Below are positions 9,359 to 17,257 of a stretch of 64,000 nucleotides of DNA, in pieces (the first letter of the stretch is position 1; each line of letters begins with the position of its first letter). A program made the translations under genes and the position numbers. This stretch comes from Emiliania huxleyi CCMP1516. Lineage: Eukaryota > Haptophyta > Isochrysidales > Noelaerhabdaceae. The stretch spans positions 487,162-551,161 of the forward strand of contig NW_005196603.1 of the NCBI RefSeq assembly GCF_000372725.1, read 5' to 3'. A model generated the notes under the pieces. The model did no database searches and was not told the DNA's origin. It saw only the letters and a program-made list of their open reading frames with translations.

Positions 9359-10877
9359 AGAGTGCTTGAGTACGACGTTCACCTTCTCAGAATTCTTTTT
9401 TACAGCGGCCTGCTCCTGCTCTCCTTAAAATCCCTGTGTGGTGGCGGCGTGCCGTCTTCCCACCCTTCTATTGGGCCGTCTGTTTTATTTTTTGTGCAGG
9501 TGTGAACAGCAGCTCCTGACCACGGCGCCGCAGGCGCCTGTAGTATGTTGATAGGTCCCCCTCAAAGCTCACAGGTCTTGAAAAAAAACTGTTCAGTTAT
9601 CAAAGGCAAAACATGACGCTCTGCGGTTGGTGCACCCCTCACACTGACACTCCCCTCATCCCTTACCCTTGGCTGAGCACATCTACCTGCGAGCTAGTCT
9701 CTCCGCTTTCTCTCCCCTAGTCATCCGCCCGCGCCGCGCGCCATCTAATGGGCGTCTAGTGCAGCCACTGACGGCACTATTCCAAAGGAGCGGTCGATGC
9801 CTCGCCTAGAGTTCGGGTGGACTTGCGCACTGCTTAGCCCTGAGGGGGGAGTGTGTGTGAGGTGGTGTAATGTTGTCCCGTTTCAGGCGGCAGGTCAGGG
9901 GATTAGCCGGGAGGATTCGGCAGCTCAGCCGGGGGCTGAGCGTCTGCAGGCAGCCTTCCGCTCGCGCCGAAATTCACAGCCCTCCCGGGCCGACGGGGTG
10001 CTCCTTGGATCGGGCCCCGCTCCCCGCTTTTCCTGTACCTGGACTGTCCGGGTCAGGAGGGTGAGAGTATTGGGTGGGCGAGGGCAGTACATCTGGCGGG
10101 TGGCGATTGAGGGACAGCAAGTGGGTGTTGATTGGGGGGTCAATGGGCGCGCGGGCGGCGCTTCGTCCTGGGCGAGCAGGGGCAGTGGTTAGGAGTCTTG
10201 GGCCTGGAGATATGAGGATTGTCGAGATGTCATGCGAGAGCGGTAGGTGGGCTAGCGAGGCTGGAGAGTGGTGTCCGAGGGACAATCTATGGTGAGTCGT
10301 CAGTTGGGGCGCGAGACGCGCGGGATTCATTTTCATACAATATAGGGTGCGCTGATTTGTGAGCTGAGCAATGCCTGCAGGGCTTGCGGCGGGGAGTGGG
10401 CGGCTTTGTTTTGGTCGAGTGGTCTGGGGTTCGAGCCCGGCCGGGCGAGTAGCGCGGAGCGCTCGCGGCGCAACGCGCGCGTGCGTGTGAGCGTGCAGGG
10501 AGCGAGCAGGTAGTGAGCAAGTGAGCGAGGGAGCGAGGGAGCGAGGAAGCGTGGGAGCGGCGCGCGAGCACCGGATTTTTTTGCTGTGCGAGTCGAGTTC
10601 GTGGCCGGTGCGCGGGAAGGAACTCCAACTCGCCGAAAACCCGCGCAACCGGCCGATTGTACGACCGAGGTCGCTGATTATACGACCGGAGGTCGCAGAG
10701 CCTTGGCGACGCGACGCGCACGTCGCCAAGGAGTTCGTAAAATGTCAGAGTTTTTTTTTCTCACAGGTCTTGAGGTCTTCCCGCGACACGAGCACACGAC
10801 GCGCAGCGCAGGAGCCGGCTCCCGGCTCTCCGTTCTCCTTTTACGTTTGGGTGCGCCTGCCTGCACTAGAGTAGGCT
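9359..10877. other. Intergenic region with repeat D copy
   Basis: No convincing gene. Positions 9421-9503 match 14300-14382 (repeat D, beginning ctccttaaaatccctgtgtg). Open frames on both strands here are Arg/Ser/Pro-rich with no domain. A B-box-like ggttcgagccc at about 10432 does not fold into a tRNA. Confidence 0.5.
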
Positions 10878-13800
10878 CTACGTCGGCGTCCTCCGCCCGC
10901 TCGCTCTCACGCTCTCCGGCGCGCCCCCCGCCTCGCGCTCCTCGATGTGCCGCGCGGACACCGCCATGTCGAACGCCACCTCGAAGAGCGCGTTGTCGTT
11001 GGTGACGCGGCTCGGCAGCGCCTTGAACTCAACGACAACCAGTCAGCATCGTTTGAACATCAGAGAGCAGCTTGGGCCGAAGAGTCGGAGAGTTTTAAGT
11101 AAGTAACTGAGTAATTAATTAACTGAGGGCCCAAGGTCAGTCGACCAGAGCCTCGCCGTGCAACGCGCTCTCTCGGGCAATCTCGGGCAATCTCGGGCCA
11201 ACTCGGGCGATCTCGGGCGATCTCGCCTTGAGCGCGTCGACCAGAGCCTCGCCGTGCAAGGCGCTGATCGCAGGCGCCTCCACGCGCAACACGGCAAGCG
11301 CGAGCGCAAAGACGATGCCCAGATGGCCGTCGAGCAAGAGGTTGTCCATGATGCGCGGGGCCTACACGAAGGCTCCACGAAAGGTCTAGGAAAGGTCTAG
11401 GGAAGGTCTAGGCTGTCCATGATGCGCGGGGCCAGGTCGCCCGGCGCCGGGTGCGCGCCGCCGACACACATCGTCTGGAACCACGCCGTCGCGTAGAGGC
11501 CTACGTAAGACCATGCAATACTGAGTAGAACTGAACGATGTGCCGTTGAGACGTCGCGTAGAGGCCTAGGTAAGATCATGAAATGCTCACTCGATGAAAT
11601 GGGGTGATTCCTCGTTGCGCCGGCGCGTGCAGGCCGGGGAGGGTGAAGCGGGTCGGGTCCGCCTCGCGCCTGGGGAGAGACGGGGGAGAGATGAGGAGAG
11701 ATTTTGGGAGATATTGACGTAGACGGGCCGCCTCGCGCCGCATCGCCGCGTAGTCGCACTCGTCCAACCCGAGGAACGTGCCGAGCGCGCCTAAATGCGC
11801 GAGATCGCCCGAGATTGCCCGAGATTGCCCGAGATTGCCCGAGATTGCCCGAGATTGCCCGAGATTGCCCGAGATTGCTCGAGGTTGGCCGGAGGTGTGT
11901 CTGGCCCGAAGAACGGCGCTGTCGACGTGGCGGGGCGAGGAGGGTATTCTCGTGCAATCTCGTGCAACCTCGTGCAACCTCGTGCAATCTCGCGCAATCT
12001 CGGGCGATCTCGGGCGCCGTCGATGTGGGCGGCGAGGAGCGGCATCCGCTTGCGCAGCAGCGCCTCCCAGCAGTCGTAGCAGTGGTGCAGCAGCGGGAAG
12101 CCGTCCTCGAAGAGGCGCGCCAAGCCGCACACGTCCAGCAGCGTGGCCAGCACCCAGAAGGCGTCCTCCTGGGGAGAGAGGGGGGAGCTCTGAGCGAGAG
12201 ATGGGGAGATGTGGCCCGCACCCAGAAGGCATCCTCCTCCGCGAGGTGCAGCAGAAGCACCGCCGCATAGGAGGACATGCCTGACTCGTACAAGACGACA
12301 CCCGTGACGACTCAAGCATCGAGAGGCACGCCGTTGCGGAAGACGACAGGAGGGCCTAAGCAATGGAGAGACGGCATTCAAGACTCAACGGCTCATAAAA
12401 GCGCCGCCGCAGAGGGCGACGTGCCCTGCGTGTAGCCGAGCGCGCGGTTGTGGCTCGCGTACGCGCGGAGGACGCGGCCGAGTGCCGCCTGCCCTTAATT
12501 CGCCGTAATCAGCCTCAATTTCGCCTTAATTGGCCTTAATGAAGGAGGACGCGGCCGAGTGCCGCCTGCCCTTAATTCGCCGTAATCAGCCTCAATTTCG
12601 CCTTAATTGGCCTTAATGAAGGAGGACGCGGCCGAGTGCCGCCCGCCCGTATGGTAGGGTAAACTGCTCCACACACACGAGGTGGTGGGGTAAGGGCCAG
12701 GCTAGTCCCTCGCGTCTCCACGTCTGACGACAGGAGCTGGCGCGGCACTAAAGGTGCAAGGCCCGGCGCGCGTGGGTGGGCGTGTGTGTGCCTGCCCGTC
12801 GCCGCGGCCGCGCCGAAAGTAGATGTGCCCGCCCATCGTGCGCGGCACGTCCTAATTAGTCATTGATTAACTGTTAAGTAACTGCTAATGAGCTCGTGAA
12901 GCCCATCGTGCGCGGCACGTCCTTGGCGATCTGCTCGAAGCAGCGGCCGCCCTCTTCAGCCCGGCTCGCGCACAGCGTCGCATACAGCCCGTCCACACGG
13001 AAGCCCGGTGGCGCTCGCGCCGCCGCCATCGCCATCCAGACGCGCCCCCGCACGGCAGCCGGCACGCCGCGGCGGACCTTCTCGGTGAACCTCGGTGAAT
13101 CTCGGTGAATCTCGAACGTTGCTCACTCACGCCTCTAGCACGCCGCGCCGCGCCGTCTCTCGGTACTTGTCGGGAAAGCGCTGATCTCGGCGAATCTCGG
13201 CAAATCTCGGCGAATCTCGGCTCATCTCGGCGAATCTCTCAACACAGCGCACCTTCTCCTTGTACCGTTCGGGCCTCGACTGCGAAAACGCGCGCCACGC
13301 CTAGTGTCGTTGTCTTGTGGCTCTGTGTGTCGCTCCTGTGTGTGTGGCCGTCATCGCCCGTCCCGCGTCCACCCATACCGCGCTGGTGACCCAGCCGTTG
13401 GTCGGACTGTGCCTCGCCTTCCCATCTATCTGTCTACGCCTTGGCCGAGCCGACACGCTTCTGCCACTTTCGGACGTCGGCGGACTCTCGGAGCGCGTCC
13501 GAGCGGCTGGGCGTGCGGGTCGCGAGCTGCTCCGGGGTGACGATGAAGCCTGGTGCAGATCAGTGAACGGATCATGCAGATCCAACTGATCAATGCGGCT
13601 CCGGGGTGGCGATGAAGCCGTTCCGGTCGATGAGCGGTGAGAACACGGCCTATTCATTAGTCTCATTCATTGTTCATTGTTCATTGTTCATTATTATGAA
13701 GCCGTTCCGGTCGATGAGCGGTGAGAACACGGCCTCCACGTCCTCCTTTGCCGAGCAGAGGAAGTCGCAGGCCTGCTGCGGCGTCGGGCGCGAGAGCCGA

Positions 13801-14188
13801 CGGCCGCCGCCGGCGAGGGCGACGAGGCGCGCGCCCGGCCGGAGCTCAGACGAGGTGCTGGCGAGCGATCCGGGCTCGATCGAGGCGACAGTCGCCATGC
13901 CGCCGTCGGGCGACGCGGTGAGCACCAGGCCGAGCGGCGTGGAAGGCAGCGGCTTCGTCCAACGGCAGCGGCAAAGCTCGCTCAGCGGCAGGTCCGCGTC
14001 GACGTCGCCCTGCGGGGCCACGAGAGGGTCGGCAGCAGGCACGGCGTGCGGGGCTGAGACACCGCAGACCTCACCGAGAGGAGCGAGACGAGGTCGGCGA
14101 GCAATTCCTCCTGTGTTCCTCCGCTCGGCCCGGCGGCGCCAGCTGGCGGGAGCCACCTCGCCTGATGTGCTCGCCCGCGGTGCGCCAT
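10878..14188 (-). CDS. PDZ-like + TBC domain protein (Rab GTPase-activating protein-like), 16 exons
   Basis: Hand-spliced exons (-): 14188-14075, 14009-13734, 13649-13619, 13549-13440, 13300-13253, 13180-13154, 13077-12922, 12851-12792, 12488-12425, 12280-12237, 12168-12018, 11790-11739, 11669-11635, 11500-11433, 11361-11227, 11021-10878. They total 1515 nt, in frame, 504 residues. A PDZ-like region (PLGLVLTASPDGGMATVASI) precedes a complete TBC domain: RRGVPAAVRGRVW, arginine finger IAKDVPRT, glutamine finger GYTQGMSSYAAVLLLHL, EEDAFWVLATLLD, YATAWFQTMC, APRIMDNLLLDG. Both catalytic fingers are kept, so Rab GAP activity is likely. Eleven introns are GC-AG, two GT-AG and two (7 and 10) best read as GA-AG. 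Most lie between duplicated exon sequences. The start codon is less certain than the TBC exons. Confidence 0.8.
12467..12650 (-). repeat. Tandemly amplified 77-bp intron unit (intron 8 of PDZ-TBC)
   Basis: The motif ggaggacgcggccgagtgcc starts at 12467, 12544 and 12621, a period of 77 bp. Between copies lies an AT-rich spacer that reads ...attaagggcag| on the coding strand, so every unit ends in a usable acceptor and is followed by the exon sequence GCGGCACTCGGCCGCG. Only the copy next to the downstream exon gives an in-frame product. Confidence 0.85.
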
Positions 14189-14299
14189 CGACCCTGGGAC
14201 GGCGACGAGCGATGAAGGCGGTGGACTTCGGCAAAAAAGAATTTTTTCAAGCCACGCCCTCGCACAACACTGGGCACGGGGCTAGCGCACCACACTCCT

Positions 14300-14382
14300 C
14301 TCCTTAAAATCCCTGTGTGGTGGCGGCGTGCCGTCCTCCCATCCCTCCCTTGGGTTGTCTGTTTGCTTTCTTTCTTTCTTTT
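14300..14382 (+). repeat. Dispersed repeat D, second copy
   Basis: The sequence ctccttaaaatccctgtgtg and the following ggcggcgtgccgtc are shared with 9421-9503. This copy lies about 110 bp upstream of the PDZ-TBC start, the other 60 bp downstream of F-box/RCC1 copy 4. I cannot see ends or target duplications. Confidence 0.6.
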
Positions 14383-14438
14383 ACTGGGCACGGGACTGGC
14401 GCGCACTGGCACTAACACAGGTACACCACGGGAGCCGC

Positions 14439-14789
14439 CTAAGCGACTCCTGCGAGGGTGGCGAGGCACTTAGCTCCGTGCACCCGCCCACCCCCGCCAC
14501 AGGCAAGCTCATTCACGACCTGCTCTGCGATGGCCGTGTGAACGACTGAGATGCGCTGCTTCTGCAGCCCCAGCCAGCTCTTGGTGGTCCAAGTCACCTC
14601 ATCGAGGTACTGGGCCCGCGTCAGCTTGTTCTGTAGCACGTCCGCCGCTCTCCGGAGGATCTCACGGACCCCCTTTCCGAACCCGCCGAACGATTCGAAC
14701 AGCAGCAGCTGCACTTCGACGCCCTTGTCTTCCCTGGCGTAGCGATAATCCCCGCCGTAGGACGGTATGCGGCGGTCGCCGCCCACCAC
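14439..14789 (-). pseudogene. Retroelement-like ORF remnant (C-terminal piece)
   Basis: A 116-residue frame with VEVQLLLFESFGGFGKGVRE, LTRAQYLDEVTWTTKSWLGL and QKQRISVVHTAIAEQVVNEL. Pieces of the same sequence recur at 17137-17217 and 22045-22190, and a similarly patterned C-terminus lies at 36388-36699. The pattern (FxxFGGxG..., W...xxxQ..RIS) resembles the C-terminal tail of non-LTR retrotransposon polyproteins of algae as I remember them. No reverse transcriptase motif is present, so the assignment is tentative. Confidence 0.4.
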
Positions 14790-15469
14790 CCTGCTTGTGC
14801 AAAAAAGAATTGAAAAACAGAACTCTCTCTACCGACACAGGTTCGACACAGGTACCAAAAGGAGCCATACGTATTCTGCAAAGGGGTGTGAACGGAGAGA
14901 GCAAACTCCTGGCAGCTCCCACAGTCGAAATGTGCGCCAGCTGCCCGCTCACCTGTGTCACGCCGCCGCGCACGCACCTCGCTATGTGCTCGCGCGAGCT
15001 CCCGCCCGAGCCTCCAGCTCGGTTTCCCACTGCTGCGGAGCCGATCGCTTTTCCTCGGCGCTCGCGTCGAGCCGAGCTCTCGGCACTCTACGGCGGGCGT
15101 CGCTGTGCGGGGCGCCCGTTTCCTGCTGGCCCGAGCGGAAAGCTCCACGTGCCCGCGCGAGCTCCGGGCCGAGCCTCCAGCTCGGCGTCCCACTGCTGAG
15201 GAGCCGATCGTCGTCCGTCGGTGCTCTCGAGGAGCCGAGCTCCTTGGCCTGCGGCCGGCGACGCTGCAGGACGGCGCGCGCGCACCCCCCCCTCCCTCAC
15301 CCGCGCGCTCTTCCGCCGGCGGCGCACACGCACCCCTCGCCCCGGCGCTCTTCCGCGGCGCAGCCCCCCCCCCCCCCTCCCTCGATCTCGCGGCGAGAGC
15401 ACGAGCGCGCCGTCCCCCGGCGACGCGCCGCCACGCTCTTCCTTAGGTCGTCCTCCGAGATATCGGTGC

Positions 15470-16102
15470 CGGACCGGCGGGGCGGGGGCGGGGTGGCGTC
15501 GGAGCAAGTGTCTCGGCCTTCGGTCGACGGAGCGGCGACCCGCGAGTACGCTTCGTGGGCGCCCGACGAGGGTGGTGCTGCTGTCGCTCTGCCGCGTGCG
15601 CAGGCGTGCGCAGGCGTGCCGAGGTCTCGCGACGGCACTCAGCCCTTCGCTGGGCGTGTGGGACGCCGGGTACGACGAGCACGGCTTCTGGTCCGTCGAG
15701 GCTGCCCGCGCGGCGCGCGACGCGGCGGCGGCGCTTGCGCTGGACGCCGCCGACGGCGGCGCGGGGGCGGCGCGGGGGCGGCAGGCGCGGGGGCGGCAGC
15801 CGGCCCAGCGGGTCGCGGCCCTCCGCCCCCGCGGCGTCGTTGGAGGGCGAGCACCTCGAGTACCTACGGCGGCGGGGTGCGCCGTGGGGCGAGCCGCCCG
15901 TCGCGGGCGCCGCCGCGCCGCCGGAAGGGGCGAGGCGGCGAGCGAGGATCGTCGACTTTTGGCCGGGGGGCGCTCTCGACACTTACCGGCTGAGGTCACG
16001 TCGTCGGGCGCGTCGACGGGCTGGTTGGCCATGGTCCGCACGGCGGGGCGGCTGCGCCGCCAGGACTCGCGCGTCGCTGCACGCGGCCTGCAGAAGGAAT
16101 GA
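15470..16102 (+). other. Possible coding region, structure unresolved
   Basis: Protein-like stretches lie in different + frames: GAATREYASWAPDEGG (about 15530), LGVWDAGYDEHGFWSVEAAR (about 15650) and LEGEHLEYLRRRGAPWGEPP followed by IVDFWPGGALDTY (about 15840-15985). The frame changes imply introns that I could not place. On the opposite strand, an ATG at 16032 reads MANQPVDAPDDVTSAG and meets a consensus GTAAGT donor, so a minus-strand gene is also possible. The GC-rich repeats make both strands look open. Confidence 0.3.
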
Positions 16103-16365
16103 CAGCTCGGCGGCAAGGCTTTTCTTGCGCCGGGACGGCTAGGCTTTTTGTGAGACGCCGCTCGCGGAAATCGAGGAAGGCTGGGACTTTTCTTTTCTTG
16201 GGAAACGGGAGTGTTGGTTTAGAAGAGGCTGGCCAGCGACTGGACACACCGGCATGGGGGGACGCAAGCAAGGACGGGGATTGGAGGTTGTAGAGAGATT
16301 TAACTTTTAAGCACAGCTCAACGAGGCGAAATAAAATTAGAAAGAAATGTACTCCCTCCCTCCCT

Positions 16366-16370
<5 letters not shown>

Positions 16371-16438
<68 letters not shown>

Positions 16439-16473
16439 AACCGTCTCACTCAAAATCTCTCTCTTTCTATCTC

Positions 16474-16532
<59 letters not shown>

Positions 16533-16533
16533 T
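16371..16533. repeat. CT microsatellite
   Basis: An almost pure (TC)n tract, interrupted near 16436-16475, preceded by (CTCC)n. A shorter interrupted piece ends near 16533. Confidence 0.95.
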
Positions 16534-16754
16534 CATGTCTCAAAATCTCTCTCTCAGAAGCGGAGCACACACGAAGATCGAAGTCGGCACAACAAAAATC
16601 CCCTTTGCAGCCAAGCCTCCAAGGCACCTCATTTTCGTTCGCTTCTCCCTCGGGCCAAAGGAATTCACTATTGTGACCCCGTCGGCAGTTACGCTCAGTC
16701 GACACCCCGTGATGGAAGCCTCCATCTACCAACCATCCTCTTGACCAGAGACAC

Positions 16755-17130
16755 CTCACATGACCCCACGCACGGTCTCGTCCGTGCCTCGCCGGCCGGC
16801 GAGATTGCTAGAGGTAGAGCAAGCCTGCTCTAGCCTCGCACGTCACTTCCTGTCGTCTGTTGTTTGTTTGTGCCCTTGTTTGTTTCTCTTGGCACCTTGG
16901 AGTGCTGGGGGGGGCGACAGGAAGGATGTGGCCCTGAGTTATGTGTACGCCAACCCAGGGTGTGTGGCAGCCAGCTGGCTGTGTGTCTTGTGAGCTTGTT
17001 TGTGTCTGTGTGTCGTTCGTGCGTGCCGTCATCATCTGTCCTGCGTCCACCCATACCGCGTTGGTGTCCAGTCCGAGCCTGGCTGTTCTTCACCTTTCTA
17101 CCTACCTACCTATCCTCTGGGCAGAGTACT
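16755..17130 (+). repeat. Dispersed repeat family A, copy 2 (longest)
   Basis: Extends further left than copy 1, sharing gaccccacgcacggtctcg with the inverted copy at 29885-30260. The core from gagattgctagagg to ttcacctttctacctacc matches copy 1 with scattered substitutions. It lies just upstream of a retroelement scrap and the start of the glycosyltransferase gene. Confidence 0.8.
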
Positions 17131-17136
17131 CCCAGT

Positions 17137-17217
17137 ACATGCAGATGTTACGCTGCTTCTGCGCCCCAGCCAATTCTTAGTGGTCCAAGTCACCTCATCG
17201 AGGTATACTGGGCCCGC
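17137..17217 (-). pseudogene. Short retroelement-like scrap
   Basis: About 75 bp matching 14549-14617 (gctgcttctgc...cagcca...ttagtggtccaagtcacctcatcgagg...tactgggcccgc). It contains stops and an indel. It directly abuts repeat A copy 2, as if it were inserted with it. Confidence 0.55.
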
Positions 17218-17257
17218 AAAAAAGAAAAGTGGCCGCCCGCATGTGTGTGAATAATAC

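Noticed and set aside
10425-10450. tRNA-like B box (ggttcgagccc)
   Set aside because: The T-arm does not pair as a proper five-bp stem, no matching acceptor or D-arm lies upstream, and the surroundings are GC-rich repeats.
11797-12010. Regular short repeats that might look like a CRISPR array
   Set aside because: Units are only 10-12 bp with no unique spacers and lie inside introns of a eukaryotic gene.
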